Shown here: piece after piece, positions 27,633-37,273 of the stretch | Layout of the letters: each line of letters begins with the position of its first letter | Position numbering within the stretch: the first letter of the stretch is position 1 | NCBI RefSeq assembly: GCF_001758195.1 | Contig: NZ_MASR01000001.1 | Location: forward strand, 1,302,001-1,366,000 | Direction of reading: 5' to 3' | Source of the DNA: Pseudohongiella acticola | GTDB lineage: Bacteria; Pseudomonadota; Gammaproteobacteria; Pseudomonadales; Pseudohongiellaceae | DNA: 64,000 nucleotides | Translations under genes and position numbers: made by a program | Notes under the pieces: model-generated | Told to the model about the DNA's origin: nothing | The model's input: only the letters and a program-made list of their open reading frames with translations | The model's database searches: none

Positions 27633-28573
27633 AGCTGGCACCACCCACCGACCTGCCGGGTTTTCTGCAAGACTGTCAACGCCGCTGTGCCGAGCAGATG
27701 GCATCATACCTGAACCAGCAGACTGACATGCCAATGCGCCTGACCGAAGCGATGCGCTACAGCACGCTGCTGGGCGGCAAACGTATTCGGCCGGCGCTGG
27801 TTTACGCCAGCGCTGCCGCACTGTTCGATAGCGAAGATGATGGCAACGGCCACGGCGGTCTCGACAGTGACGATAACCATGGCACCGATGTGGCAGCCTG
27901 CGCTGTCGAATTCATCCATTGTTACTCACTGGTGCATGACGACCTGCCCGCCATGGATAACGACGATTTGCGCCGGGGCAAACCCACACTGCACCGGGCA
28001 TTCGACGAGGCCACGGCCATTCTGGCCGGCGATGCGTTGCAGGCCCTTGCCTTCCAGATCATTGGTGAAACCCAACTGCTGGCAGCAGAGCTGCGCCTGC
28101 GCATGCTGACCGTGCTGGCGCAGGCCGCCGGCTGTCAGGGCATGATTGCTGGCCAGGGTATCGATCTGGCGGCGGTAGGCAAATCGCTCAATGTCGACGA
28201 ACTGGAAACCATGCACCGTCTGAAAACAGGCGCCCTGATCGGTGCCAGTGTCGAGCTGGGTGCACTGAGCGCGGGTTGCACGCGCTCCAAGACGCTGGAG
28301 AGCTTGCGTCACTATGCACGCTGCATTGGCCTGGCGTTTCAGGTCCAGGACGATATCCTCGACGTTGTCGGTGATACCGCGACCCTTGGCAAAGCACAGG
28401 GGGCTGATCTCGCCCGCAACAAACCCACTTATGTCAGCCTGCTGGGCCTGGATGGCGCTCGCCGCAAAGCCGACGCACTGGTTGAAGAGGCCGTGTCCGC
28501 CCTATCTGATCTGGGCACTGGCAAGGCCATGCTGGAAGCCATTGCGGTGTACATTACAACGCGCCAATACTGA
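27629..28573 (+). CDS. ispA: Farnesyl diphosphate synthase
   Basis: Condenses DMAPP/GPP with IPP to farnesyl diphosphate. First aspartate-rich motif [10 protein letters not shown] at residues 104-113, second [10 protein letters not shown] near 233-242. The FPP-type KRIRPAL and KTGALI motifs are also present. 314 aa, about 15 longer than E. coli IspA because of an acidic, Gly/His-rich insertion at about 67-87 ([20 protein letters not shown]) just before the conserved helix that leads into the first aspartate motif. The catalytic residues are intact. Confidence 0.95.
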   Translation: MKLAPPTDLPGFLQDCQRRCAEQMASYLNQQTDMPMRLTEAMRYSTLLGGKRIRPALVYASAAALFDSEDDGNGHGGLDSDDNHGTDVAACAVEFIHCYSLVHDDLPAMDNDDLRRGKPTLHRAFDEATAILAGDALQALAFQIIGETQLLAAELRLRMLTVLAQAAGCQGMIAGQGIDLAAVGKSLNVDELETMHRLKTGALIGASVELGALSAGCTRSKTLESLRHYARCIGLAFQVQDDILDVVGDTATLGKAQGADLARNKPTYVSLLGLDGARRKADALVEEAVSALSDLGTGKAMLEAIAVYITTRQY

Positions 28574-28613
28574 CGACACAGGTGGCTGATTGCCACCAAT
28601 ATAAGGTTTGACG

Positions 28614-28751
28614 ATGACACTGCTGTGGATTAACGTAACTGATTACCCAAAACGGCGCATGCAAGGGCTTGCCTGGCAACCCCGGCAGACCGGCAACTTA
28701 TCGAAGATCGACACCGCACTGCCCGGCGCCGACTTGCAAGTTCAGGCTTAA
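28614..28751 (+). CDS. Possible 45-aa small protein between ispA and dxs
   Basis: Open frame starting [20 protein letters not shown] and ending DLQVQA with TAA at 28749-28751, 5 nt before the dxs ATG. A ribosome-binding-like AAGG precedes the ATG by 7-8 nt. No homologue recognised. The 183-nt ispA-dxs gap is unusual because these genes are normally adjacent. It could be a real coupled small ORF or only spacer sequence. Confidence 0.35.
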   Translation: MTLLWINVTDYPKRRMQGLAWQPRQTGNLSKIDTALPGADLQVQA

Positions 28752-28756
28752 CACCC

Positions 28757-30688
28757 ATGCTCAATGAAATCCCTCTCACCCGTCCGGAAACACCCCTGCT
28801 GGACCAGATCAACACGCCAGCGGACCTGAAAAAAATGGATCCGGACCTGTTCGTTGATCTGGCGCGCGAGTTGCGTCAGTTTCTGCTCTTCTCTGTCGGT
28901 CAGACTGGAGGCCATTTTGGTGCCGGACTGGGCGTTGTCGAGTTGACCATTGCACTGCACTACATTTTCGACACCCCCGAAGACAAACTGGTCTGGGATG
29001 TTGGCCACCAGAGTTACCCGCACAAGATACTGACCGGGCGCCGCGAGCAGATGCTGACCATGCGCCAGCCTGGCGGGCTGGCGGCGTTTCCCTGCCGGAC
29101 AGAAAGCGACTACGACAGCTTTGGCGTGGGTCACTCCAGCACCTCGATCAGTGCCGCGCTGGGCATGATGGTTGCCGCCCGCAAGCAAGAGCTGGACCGT
29201 CATGTCATTGCCGTCATCGGCGACGGCGCAATGACCGCCGGCATGGCGTTTGAAGCACTGAATCACGCCGGCGAACTGGATGATAATGTGCTGGTCATCC
29301 TGAACGATAACAATATGTCGATCTCGCGCAACGTAGGCGGTCTGTCGAGCTATTTCGCGCGCATGTGGGCCAGCAAGCCCTACAATTTCATCCGCGCCGG
29401 CAGCAAACGCGTGCTGTCGCATATCCCACCCGCCCTGAAAGCGGCACATCGCGCCGAAGAGTACATGAAAGGCATGGTGTCCCCCGGCACGCTGTTTGAA
29501 GAGATTGGTTTCAATTACATTGGCCTGATCGATGGCCATGACACCCATCGCCTGATTGAAGTTCTGCGCAACATCAAGCAACTGCGCGGGCCACAGTTGC
29601 TGCATATCGTGACGCAGAAAGGTAAAGGCTATGAAGCCTCTGAAAACGACCCGTTTGGCATGCACGCGCTGACCAAAATTGAAGCCAAACCCAAGCGACC
29701 GCAGGCGACTGGTGTGCCCAGCCCGACCTATTCAAAGGTGTTCGGCGACTGGTTGATTGACATGGCGCCTCGCGATGACAAGCTCATCGCCATTACCCCG
29801 GCCATGAGCGGCGGCTCTGGCATGGACAGTTTTGCCGAACAATATCCAGACCGGTTTTATGATGTCGCCATCGCCGAGCAGCACGCAGTCACCTTCGCTG
29901 CCGGCATGGCCTGTGATGGACTCAAACCCGTGGTCGCGATCTATTCCACTTTCCTGCAACGCGGCTACGATCAGTTCATCCATGATGTCGCCCTGCAGAA
30001 TCTGAATGTGCTGTTTGCCATTGACCGGGCCGGGCTTGTGGGTGAAGACGGGCCGACTCACGCCGGCAGTTTCGATTTAAGTTTCATGCGCTGCATACCC
30101 AATCTGGTCATCATGGCCCCCAGCGATGAGAACGAATGCCGACAGATGCTGACTACCGGCTACCATCACACCGGGCCAGCAGCGGTGCGTTACCCTCGCG
30201 GCAAAGGGCCCGCAGCCACGATCGAACAGGAAATGCAGACACTGCCGCTGGGCAAAGCCCTGATCAGGCGTGAGGGCAAACGCATTGCCATCCTGGCATT
30301 TGGCAGCATGGTAAAACCGGCACTGGTTGCAGGCGAAGCGCTGAATGCAACCGTGGTCGACATGCGCTTCATCAAACCCATGGACGAAGCCATGATCTGT
30401 GAACTCGCCGGCCAGCATGTACTGATCGTGACAGTAGAAGAAAATGCGGTTGCCGGTGGCGCCGGCTCCGCCGTCAATGAAGTACTGATGCAGCATGACT
30501 TGCAACTGCCCGTGTTAAACCTGGGACTGCCGGATGCATTTCTGCAGCACGGCCACGTACCGGACATGCTCAGCTCGGTTGGCCTGGACGGCGACGGCAT
30601 TGTCGCCGCGGTCAAAGCTAAACTGAAGCGCTGCAAGATCCCCCTGCGCCCCCGCAAGACCAGCGCCAAAGGTGTTAAACAGGCATAA
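28757..30688 (+). CDS. dxs: 1-deoxy-D-xylulose-5-phosphate synthase
   Basis: Thiamine-diphosphate enzyme joining pyruvate and glyceraldehyde-3-phosphate, entry step of the MEP pathway. Thiamine-binding [18 protein letters not shown] with the following [22 protein letters not shown] near the N-terminus, and the transketolase central motif [13 protein letters not shown]. Three-domain protein of 643 aa, normal size. Functions with ispE (6.6 kb) and ispA in the same pathway. A 305-aa antisense frame exists but is only a codon-bias shadow. Confidence 0.97.
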   Translation: MLNEIPLTRPETPLLDQINTPADLKKMDPDLFVDLARELRQFLLFSVGQTGGHFGAGLGVVELTIALHYIFDTPEDKLVWDVGHQSYPHKILTGRREQMLTMRQPGGLAAFPCRTESDYDSFGVGHSSTSISAALGMMVAARKQELDRHVIAVIGDGAMTAGMAFEALNHAGELDDNVLVILNDNNMSISRNVGGLSSYFARMWASKPYNFIRAGSKRVLSHIPPALKAAHRAEEYMKGMVSPGTLFEEIGFNYIGLIDGHDTHRLIEVLRNIKQLRGPQLLHIVTQKGKGYEASENDPFGMHALTKIEAKPKRPQATGVPSPTYSKVFGDWLIDMAPRDDKLIAITPAMSGGSGMDSFAEQYPDRFYDVAIAEQHAVTFAAGMACDGLKPVVAIYSTFLQRGYDQFIHDVALQNLNVLFAIDRAGLVGEDGPTHAGSFDLSFMRCIPNLVIMAPSDENECRQMLTTGYHHTGPAAVRYPRGKGPAATIEQEMQTLPLGKALIRREGKRIAILAFGSMVKPALVAGEALNATVVDMRFIKPMDEAMICELAGQHVLIVTVEENAVAGGAGSAVNEVLMQHDLQLPVLNLGLPDAFLQHGHVPDMLSSVGLDGDGIVAAVKAKLKRCKIPLRPRKTSAKGVKQA

Positions 30689-30723
30689 ATCCAGCACACA
30701 ACAATCAAGTATCGGGAAATCCT

Positions 30724-31332
30724 ATGGAGTCCAGCAACGAACGCAATGCTCGCCACAAAAAGGCAATGCAGCGCAAAAAAGAACATGTTGATCAACGCAT
30801 AGCTGCCGCAACAACAGACAAAGGGCTTGTGGTTGTGCTGACCGGCAATGGCAAGGGCAAAAGTTCATCGGCCTTCGGCATGCTGGCACGCAGCGTCGGT
30901 CATGGGCTGCGCTGCGGGGTCGTGCAATTCATCAAAGGTCAATGGGAGTGCGGTGAACACCTGCTGTTCAGTCAGCACCCACAGGTTGAGTTTCACGTCA
31001 TGAACACCGGCTTTACCTGGGAGACACAGGACCGTGATGCGGACATCAGCGCGGCCGTATCTACCTGGGAGCACGCCGAAGCACTGTTGCAGAACGCCAA
31101 CGTTGACGTGGTGCTACTGGACGAATTGACTTACATGCTGACATACGGCTATCTGGATGCCGACAGGGTGATTCGGGTGCTGAGTGAGCGACCAGCGCAT
31201 CAGCATGTCATCATTACCGGGCGCAATGCCAATGACCGTCTGATCGAACTGGCAGATACTGTCAGTGACGTCACGGACATCAAGCACGCGTTCAATGCCG
31301 GTGTCCGCGTGCAGAAAGGCATCGACTACTGA
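30724..31332 (+). CDS. cobO: Cob(I)yrinic acid a,c-diamide adenosyltransferase
   Basis: Adenosylates corrinoids to make adenosylcobalamin (CobO/BtuR/CobA family). P-loop GNGKGKSS at residues 41-48, then VVQFIKGQWECGE and the magnesium/ATP region LLDELTYML. A short helical N-terminal arm (RHKKAMQRKKEHVDQRI) is typical. 202 aa. Together with the BtuF-like gene 15 nt downstream it indicates salvage of external corrinoids. No cobalamin riboswitch fits in the 35-nt gap to dxs. Confidence 0.94.
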   Translation: MESSNERNARHKKAMQRKKEHVDQRIAAATTDKGLVVVLTGNGKGKSSSAFGMLARSVGHGLRCGVVQFIKGQWECGEHLLFSQHPQVEFHVMNTGFTWETQDRDADISAAVSTWEHAEALLQNANVDVVLLDELTYMLTYGYLDADRVIRVLSERPAHQHVIITGRNANDRLIELADTVSDVTDIKHAFNAGVRVQKGIDY

Positions 31333-31347
31333 TATGACCTCCCGTCC

Positions 31348-32259
31348 ATGAACAAGTGTTATCGCAGCCCTGTGTGCGCTCTGATGTCGGCAGTCCTGTG
31401 GCTGCTGCCATGGGCCGTGACTGCCAGCGACGATCTTTCCGTCACCGACGCCCTGTCTGTCACCGACGATGATGGCACTCGCATCACCTTGACCGCACCT
31501 GCAAAACGTATTATCAGTCTGGCGCCTTCCATGACCGAATTGCTGTTCAGTGTCGGCGCTGGCGAGCAGCTGGTAGGCGTCATGGACTACAGCGACTACC
31601 CACCTGAGGCCCTGACCCTGCCCGTGGTCGGGCGCTATGATGCACTGGATATGGAGCGCATTGTTGCACTGCAGCCAGACCTGATCATCGCCTGGCGTAG
31701 CGGCAATCCCCGCGGCGCCCTGAACCGTCTGTCTGAATTGGGATTTCCGGTTTATGTGGCGGAACCAGATTCCTTGCACAGCATTGGGGAACACCTGGCA
31801 CGTCTTGGCGTGATCACTGGGCACGCCAGCAGAGGCGAAGACCTGAATCAGCAGTTCATTGAACAGATTCAACAGCTACGTGCCAACTATGGCAACAAAA
31901 CAGCGATCAGGGTGTTTTACCAGGTATGGCACAGCCCGATGATCAGTGTCGGCGGAGAGGAACTGATCAATGACATGATCCAGCTGTGCGGGGGAGAGAA
32001 TATATTTGCCGAGCTGCCGGTCGGCCCCAAGGTCAACCTGGAGGACGTACTGGCACGCAATCCGGAGGTCATTATTGCCAGCGGCTCGTCGGCACAGGCA
32101 CCCGAGTGGCTTGAAGACTGGCTGGACTGGCCACAACTGGACGCGGTAGCGCAGCAACAGCTACATGTCATTCCACCGGACCTGGTGCAGCGGCATAGCC
32201 TGCGGGCCCTGCAGGGCGCCACCCAGATGTGCGAACATATTGACCAGGCTCGCCGCTAA
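31348..32259 (+). CDS. btuF: Cobalamin ABC transporter substrate-binding protein (BtuF-like)
   Basis: Periplasmic helical-backbone binding protein (BtuF/TroA fold). Signal peptide about residues 1-27 ([10 protein letters not shown]). The mature domain has [45 protein letters not shown] and a C-terminal NPEVIIASG. 303 aa. The permease and ATPase (btuCD) are not in the window. The cobO neighbour supports corrinoids over haem or siderophores. The 3' end overlaps the convergent ribA stop by 4 nt. Confidence 0.85.
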   Translation: MNKCYRSPVCALMSAVLWLLPWAVTASDDLSVTDALSVTDDDGTRITLTAPAKRIISLAPSMTELLFSVGAGEQLVGVMDYSDYPPEALTLPVVGRYDALDMERIVALQPDLIIAWRSGNPRGALNRLSELGFPVYVAEPDSLHSIGEHLARLGVITGHASRGEDLNQQFIEQIQQLRANYGNKTAIRVFYQVWHSPMISVGGEELINDMIQLCGGENIFAELPVGPKVNLEDVLARNPEVIIASGSSAQAPEWLEDWLDWPQLDAVAQQQLHVIPPDLVQRHSLRALQGATQMCEHIDQARR

Positions 32260-32846
32260 CGCTTCAGCAGGTGCCCCATCTTGCTGACCTTGACGGCGAG
32301 ATAACTTTCGTTATGACTGTTAAGGCCGGTCTCGATCGGCACCCGTTCCGACACCGTGATCCCCAACACTTCCAGCGCTTCTACCTTGTCCGGATTATTG
32401 GTCAGCAGTCTCACATCACTGACGCCAAAATGTGCCAGCATCGGTTGGCAGACTTCATACTCGCGTCCGTCCGCGGCAAAACCAAGCTGTTCATTCGCTT
32501 CTACCGTGTCGGCGCCCAGGTCCTGCAGAGAATAAGCCTTGATCTTGTTCAGCAGGCCGATACCGCGACCTTCCTGTCGCAGATACAGAATCATGCCACG
32601 ACCCGCCTTCGCTATCGCCTGCATGGCATACTGCAATTGGGGGCCACAGTCACAGCGCAGACTGAACAAGGCATCACCGGTCAGGCATTCGGAATGCACA
32701 CGACACAGCACGGGTCCGGCGGCGGACAGATCTCCCATGGCCAGTACAACATGCTCTTTCCCCGTTACCAGATCCTCAAATCCATGGATGGTAAATTCAC
32801 CCCACTCAGTGGGCAAGGTTGCCTGGGCAACAAATTTGACTCTCAC
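32256..32846 (-). CDS. ribA: GTP cyclohydrolase II
   Basis: Opens GTP to the first riboflavin precursor. Zinc ligands in [14 protein letters not shown], catalytic region [18 protein letters not shown], and the C-terminal [10 protein letters not shown]. The GTG start at 32846 behind GAGAGG gives 196 aa, exactly the E. coli length. An upstream in-frame ATG would overlap pgpA. This is the functional RibA: the RibA-like half of the RibBX protein in the same operon lacks the zinc cysteines. Confidence 0.95.
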   Translation of the reverse strand: MRVKFVAQATLPTEWGEFTIHGFEDLVTGKEHVVLAMGDLSAAGPVLCRVHSECLTGDALFSLRCDCGPQLQYAMQAIAKAGRGMILYLRQEGRGIGLLNKIKAYSLQDLGADTVEANEQLGFAADGREYEVCQPMLAHFGVSDVRLLTNNPDKVEALEVLGITVSERVPIETGLNSHNESYLAVKVSKMGHLLKR

Positions 32847-32859
32847 CTGTTGTAACCTC

Positions 32860-33336
32860 TCACAGAACCAGAACAGCAATCAGCTGTAGACAAGCCAGCG
32901 CCATAAGCCCGGCAAGCACATCATCAATCATGATACCCAGACCACCTTCCACGTACTTGTCGCACCAGTCGATGGGCCAGGGTTTAAGAACATCAAACAC
33001 ACGGAACAGCAAAAACCCCAGCGCCAGCCATACCCAACCGGGCGGCGCCAGAAACATGGTCAGCCAAAGGCCAACAAATTCATCCCAGACAATACCACCG
33101 TGGTCGTGAACACCGATATCTTCTGCTGTGCGCCCGCATAACCAGACGCCGACAACAAAGCTAAGCGCCAGGAACAACAGATAAACACCCGCGCCCATCG
33201 GTGGCAGCAACAGATAAATCACCACCGCAGCCACTGTGCCGAAGGTCCCGGGCGCCCGGGGCGCAGCGCCGCTTCCCAGACCAAAGGCCAGAAAGTGGAC
33301 AGGATTGCGCCATACCGACGCCGGTGTCTTATTCAT
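32860..33336 (-). CDS. pgpA: Phosphatidylglycerophosphatase A
   Basis: Membrane phosphatase forming phosphatidylglycerol. Family marks [19 protein letters not shown] near the N-terminus, an EFVGLWLTM segment, [13 protein letters not shown] and the C-terminal [13 protein letters not shown] 33336 overlaps the thiL stop (158 aa). An ATG three codons upstream is possible. thiL-pgpA overlap is common in gammaproteobacteria. Confidence 0.93.
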   Translation of the reverse strand: MNKTPASVWRNPVHFLAFGLGSGAAPRAPGTFGTVAAVVIYLLLPPMGAGVYLLFLALSFVVGVWLCGRTAEDIGVHDHGGIVWDEFVGLWLTMFLAPPGWVWLALGFLLFRVFDVLKPWPIDWCDKYVEGGLGIMIDDVLAGLMALACLQLIAVLVL

Positions 33337-34348
33337 CACCCTCATCCCCGAAATGTCGGTAACCGCTGAGTTGCAACGGCCGCGGAGCACCGCCCGCCTC
33401 GCGCACCATGATACCTGAAGCGCTAACCACCTCGCCAACCCGGGTAAATCTCAGTCCCAATGCACTGATGGCCGCCTGCGCCTGCGCTTCGCACTGCGGC
33501 GGCACGGTCACGCACAACTCATAGTCGTCGCCGCCGCCAAGCAATACAGACAGTCGCCCCTGGTCTGTCAGTAATTTCGCAGCCAGATCAGAAACCGGAA
33601 GCTGAGAGCTTTCTATGATGGCGCCCAGCGCGCCTGATTCAGCAGCACTTGCCTGCAGGATGTGGTTGAGGTCAGAGGCCAGACCATCAGAGATATCGAT
33701 AGCCGCCGATGCCAGACCGCGCAAAGCCATGCCGGCCTGTGTACGGGGTTCCGGCTGGTAAAAAGCAGCCTGCAGAAATGCCCACTCGTCAGCGCTCAGG
33801 TTCGCTACGTCATGGCCCGGTTTGTGTGTCAGATACGGTAGCGCCAGGGCGGCATCACCCAGCGTGCCGGTAACATATATTGCATCACCCGGCCGGGCTC
33901 CGCTGCGGCGCAACGCTGCACCAATCGGCACCGTTCCGTGTACCTGAATGGTAATTGCCAGTGGTCCCCGGGTGGTATCACCACCCAGCAGGCTGCATTG
34001 ATACTGGCTGGCACAGGCTGCCAGGCCTTGACTGAACCCTTGTAGCCAGCTCTCACTCACCTTCGGCAAACTCAGTGCCAGGGTAAAACCCAGGGGCTCC
34101 GCTGCCATCGCTGCCAGATCACTCAGGTTCACCCGCAGGCTGCGTTGAGCCAGCGCTTCCGCATCGGCATCACTGGGGAAATGCACGCCGTCGTTCAATG
34201 TGTCGATCGACATCGCCAGCACATGGCCGTCAGGCACCTGCAACAGAGCACAATCATCGCCGGGCCCGAGCACAACGCCAGGTCGGGAAAAGGTCAGCGC
34301 AGGGGTCGCAAAATATTGCCTGATCAGCTCAAATTCGGCCAGTGCCAC
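33329..34348 (-). CDS. thiL: Thiamine-monophosphate kinase
   Basis: ATP-dependent formation of thiamine diphosphate. AIRS-like fold with EFELIRQYF at the N-terminus, GPGDDCALL and MSIDTLNDGVHF for Mg/substrate binding, GGDTTRGPL and a late LGGGDDYELC. The GTG start at 34348 behind GGAG (4-nt spacing) gives 339 aa and overlaps nusB by 20 nt. The longer frame up to 34537 is the shadow of nusB. Supplies cofactor for Dxs. Confidence 0.94.
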   Translation of the reverse strand: MALAEFELIRQYFATPALTFSRPGVVLGPGDDCALLQVPDGHVLAMSIDTLNDGVHFPSDADAEALAQRSLRVNLSDLAAMAAEPLGFTLALSLPKVSESWLQGFSQGLAACASQYQCSLLGGDTTRGPLAITIQVHGTVPIGAALRRSGARPGDAIYVTGTLGDAALALPYLTHKPGHDVANLSADEWAFLQAAFYQPEPRTQAGMALRGLASAAIDISDGLASDLNHILQASAAESGALGAIIESSQLPVSDLAAKLLTDQGRLSVLLGGGDDYELCVTVPPQCEAQAQAAISALGLRFTRVGEVVSASGIMVREAGGAPRPLQLSGYRHFGDEGDE

Positions 34349-34856
34349 GCTGCTCCAGTTCTCGCAATTGTCTGGCGGCCCGATCCAGCACGCCATTGAT
34401 GTATTTGTGCCCATCGGTCGCGCCGAACACCTTGGCCAGTTCGACCGCCTCATTGATGACAACTTTATAGGGTACATCAATGCGGTGCGCCAACTCATAG
34501 AGGCCAAGGCGAAGCAATGACAATTCAATAGGGTCAAGTGACTTTATTTCACGGTCCAGCCACGGCCGCAGCATTTCATCCAGTTCGTCGACATGGGAAA
34601 TGACATCGGGAAATACCTGTTTAAAGAACTCGCGGTCGATTTTGCCCTGGTAATACACCAGAAACTCGGCCAGGATATCGTTAACGGGCGCACGCGCAAT
34701 TTCCCACTGATACAGGGCCTGCAATAACATCCGGCGGGCCTTCTGCCGCTCGTTCAGCTTCTTGCCTTTGAGTTCACCGGCGCCTTTGTCTTCCGGATCT
34801 GTCTCGGGTACAGCCTGGTCAGGCAATGAGCCGCTGATTCCTGGTATCTCAATCAC
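34329..34856 (-). CDS. nusB: Transcription antitermination protein NusB
   Basis: Binds boxA RNA with S10 in rRNA antitermination. All-helical core from KLNERQKARRMLLQALYQWE to INGVLDRAARQL, including DKEI-like LDREIKSLDPIELSLLRLGLYEL. GTG at 34856, 4 nt after the ribH stop, gives 175 aa. The first 35 residues (IPGISGSLPDQAVPETDPEDK) form a non-conserved acidic extension, so a later start cannot be excluded. Confidence 0.94.
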   Translation of the reverse strand: MIEIPGISGSLPDQAVPETDPEDKGAGELKGKKLNERQKARRMLLQALYQWEIARAPVNDILAEFLVYYQGKIDREFFKQVFPDVISHVDELDEMLRPWLDREIKSLDPIELSLLRLGLYELAHRIDVPYKVVINEAVELAKVFGATDGHKYINGVLDRAARQLRELEQRGTGRI

Positions 34857-34860
34857 GCAA

Positions 34861-35337
34861 TCATGCTCCCAGCTTGTTGATGACGCTGACCATTTCGATC
34901 GCGCCCATGGCTGCTTCTGCGCCTTTGTTACCGGCTTTGGTACCGGCACGTTCGATGGCCTGCTCAATAGTATCGACCGTCAGTACACCAAAGGCCACCG
35001 GTACATTGGCGTCAAGGCCGACCTGACTCAGTCCCTTAACGCATTCGCCAGCAACAAACTCGAAATGCGGTGTACCACCGCGGATAACCGCGCCGAGCGC
35101 AATCACGGCATCATAGGAACCGTTGGCCAGTACCTGCTTGGTCAGCAATGGCAGCTCGTAGGCACCTGGCGCCCACACCAACGTCATCTGGCTGTCCTTG
35201 ACGCCATGGCGGCGCAGCGTGTCGATAGCACCGTCAATCAGCTTTTCCACAATAAAACTGTTGAAACGTGAGGCAACAATAACGTACTGGCCTTTGCCCG
35301 GCGTAAAATCGCCCTCAATCGTGCGGATATTACTCAT
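34861..35337 (-). CDS. ribH: 6,7-dimethyl-8-ribityllumazine synthase
   Basis: Penultimate step of riboflavin synthesis; forms oligomeric capsids in relatives. Contains [29 protein letters not shown] and [19 protein letters not shown] with the catalytic His. [20 protein letters not shown] completes it. 158 aa. Precedes nusB directly, as in most gammaproteobacteria. Confidence 0.96.
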   Translation of the reverse strand: MSNIRTIEGDFTPGKGQYVIVASRFNSFIVEKLIDGAIDTLRRHGVKDSQMTLVWAPGAYELPLLTKQVLANGSYDAVIALGAVIRGGTPHFEFVAGECVKGLSQVGLDANVPVAFGVLTVDTIEQAIERAGTKAGNKGAEAAMGAIEMVSVINKLGA

Positions 35338-35386
35338 GCTTGGATCCCCTGATTAAAATTTCCTGATGGTGCCAGACGGTCTTTGC

Positions 35387-36508
35387 TCAGGCCGGCACAT
35401 CAAACTCAACAAACTCCACCACTTCCAGGTCAAACCCGGTCAGTGCATTGTATTTCGCCGGATAGCTCAGCAGGCGCATTTTGCCAACACCCAGGTCCCG
35501 CAAGATCTGCGATCCGGTGCCAATGGTGACATCACTGCCCGCGTGCCGATGTCGCCGCGGTATGATTTTCTTGGCGGTCAGCACGCTGTTGATACTCTCA
35601 TTGATGTCTTCTTCGTAGTCGTCTCCGGACAGCAGTACCGCAACCCCGCAACCTTCGGCGGCGATGCGCTCCAGAGCGCGACTGAACGACCAGCTGGTCT
35701 GCCCGGGCACCACCACATCACAGACATCGCGCAAGGTGCTGGCTATATGCACGCGCACCATGACCGCATCATCCTTACTGAAGTCGCCCATCGTGAACGC
35801 CATGTGGGTGCCACCGGAGATGGTGTCTTCGAAGGTGTGCAAGGTAAATTCACCGTGTTCGGTGCTGATCCGGTTGCTGTCCTTGCGCACGACCGTATGC
35901 TCGTTGGCGATCCGGTAGTGAATCAGGTCAACGATGGTGCCGATCTTCAGGCCGTGCTGCTCAGCAAACACTTCCAGATCGGGACGACGTGCCATGGTGC
36001 CATCTTCATTCATGATTTCGACAATCGCTGCCGACGGCTCCATGCCCGCCAGCCGGGCCAGGTCACAGCCTGCTTCGGTGTGGCCGGCCCGACGCAGTAC
36101 GCCACCTGGCTGTGCCATGATCGGAAAGATGTGGCCTGGCTGTACAATATCGTGAGGTCTGGCATCACGGGCAACTGCAGCCCGGATGGTAACGGCACGA
36201 TCAGCCGCGGATATACCCGTGGTGACACCCGCCGCCGCTTCAATCGACACCGTGAAATTTGTGTTGTATGGCGTATTGTTCTTACTCACCATCAAGGGCA
36301 GTTCCAGCTGCTCGCAGCGCTCCCGGGTCAATGTCAGACACACCAACCCACGCGCATTCTTGGCCATGAAATTGATGTCTTCAGACCGCACTTTTTCCGC
36401 GGCAATAACCAGGTCGCCCTCATTTTCGCGATCCTCGTCATCCATCAGAATGACCATTTTGCCCTGGCGAATGTCTTCGACCAGCTCTTCAATCGTATTG
36501 AGTTTCAT
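35387..36508 (-). CDS. ribBX: DHBP synthase fused to a degenerate GTP cyclohydrolase II domain (RibBX type)
   Basis: N-terminal half (about 1-200) is 3,4-dihydroxy-2-butanone-4-phosphate synthase: DDEDRENEGD (23-32), AGHTEAGCDLARL and the Mg-binding acids are intact. The C-terminal half (about 205-373) has the RibA fold but lacks its zinc cysteines: the region that should read C-x(n)-C-x-C is HIASTLRDVCDVVVPGQTSW. The RQEGRG motif has become VLLSGDDYEED. It is therefore probably not a cyclohydrolase, and the separate ribA at 32.3 kb fills that role. 373 aa. No FMN riboswitch fits in the 63-nt gap to ribE. Confidence 0.93.
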   Translation of the reverse strand: MKLNTIEELVEDIRQGKMVILMDDEDRENEGDLVIAAEKVRSEDINFMAKNARGLVCLTLTRERCEQLELPLMVSKNNTPYNTNFTVSIEAAAGVTTGISAADRAVTIRAAVARDARPHDIVQPGHIFPIMAQPGGVLRRAGHTEAGCDLARLAGMEPSAAIVEIMNEDGTMARRPDLEVFAEQHGLKIGTIVDLIHYRIANEHTVVRKDSNRISTEHGEFTLHTFEDTISGGTHMAFTMGDFSKDDAVMVRVHIASTLRDVCDVVVPGQTSWSFSRALERIAAEGCGVAVLLSGDDYEEDINESINSVLTAKKIIPRRHRHAGSDVTIGTGSQILRDLGVGKMRLLSYPAKYNALTGFDLEVVEFVEFDVPA

Positions 36509-36571
36509 AGTGCTCGCTACTTGGTTTGCTGTGTGTTTAGCTGCGTGTGCGCCGTTTTTATAAACGGCCGG

Positions 36572-37255
36572 TTAATGACCAAACCCGTGTTCGGCCAGAA
36601 ACGCTTTGCTCAGACCCGTCGCATCCTGAGTTGAACTGCCACCCTTGTCTGACTGTGCTGCGCGATCACCCAGTATCAGGCGTTCCAGATAGCGTGCTAT
36701 CAAATCCACCTCGATATTCACCCGCTGACCTGCCCGGTAGGTATGAATCACGGTCGCCTGCTGTGTATGGGGAATGATGTTAACACTGAAGCTGGCACCC
36801 TCCACAGTGTTTACCGTCAAACTGGTACCGTCGATACAGATTGACCCTTTCTGCGCAATGTAACGCGCCAGCGCGTCCGGCACCCTGAATGCCAGTCGCC
36901 AGCTGCCGCCATCACTGGTTTGCGACAGCAATTCACCGACACCATCGACATGACCACTGACCAGGTGCCCACCCAGTCGCGTCTGCGGCGTCAGCGCCTT
37001 CTCGAGATTGACTTTGGCACCACTTTTTAAATACTGAAACGTGGTCAGGCTGATGCTCTCATTGGACACATCAGCACAGAAATTATTGTTGCCCAGCTCA
37101 GTAACAGTCAGGCAGCAGCCATTTACCGCGATGCTGTCACCCAGTTGCACATCGCTCAGGTCCAGCCCCGGGCAGCGGATTTTCAGACGCCACTCACTGC
37201 CAAGCAGTTTAAACTCGTCGACGCTGCCAATTGATTCAATTATTCCGGTAAACAT
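36572..37255 (-). CDS. ribE: Riboflavin synthase alpha subunit
   Basis: Dismutates two lumazines to riboflavin. Two tandem lumazine-binding barrels: first MFTGIIESIGSV..GDSIAVNGCCLTVTEL, second from LGGHLVSGHVDGVGEL to GSICIDGTSLTVN. The final helix KGGSSTQDATGLSKAF is longer than usual (227 aa against about 210-220). Called ribC in some genomes. Confidence 0.95.
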   Translation of the reverse strand: MFTGIIESIGSVDEFKLLGSEWRLKIRCPGLDLSDVQLGDSIAVNGCCLTVTELGNNNFCADVSNESISLTTFQYLKSGAKVNLEKALTPQTRLGGHLVSGHVDGVGELLSQTSDGGSWRLAFRVPDALARYIAQKGSICIDGTSLTVNTVEGASFSVNIIPHTQQATVIHTYRAGQRVNIEVDLIARYLERLILGDRAAQSDKGGSSTQDATGLSKAFLAEHGFGH

Positions 37256-37273
37256 ATCGATAATTCCTGGCTA

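Noticed and set aside
28748-29665. 305-aa minus-strand open frame opposite dxs
   Set aside because: Antisense shadow of dxs, no domain.
30689-30723. Cobalamin riboswitch before cobO
   Set aside because: The gap is 35 nt, too short for the element, and no B12-box sequence was seen.
36509-36571. FMN riboswitch before ribBX or ribE
   Set aside because: Only 63 nt separate the genes and no RFN-element signature was seen.
35366-36634. 422-aa plus-strand open frame opposite ribBX
   Set aside because: Antisense to a clearly conserved gene, no recognisable domain, and explained by strong codon bias in GC-rich DNA.
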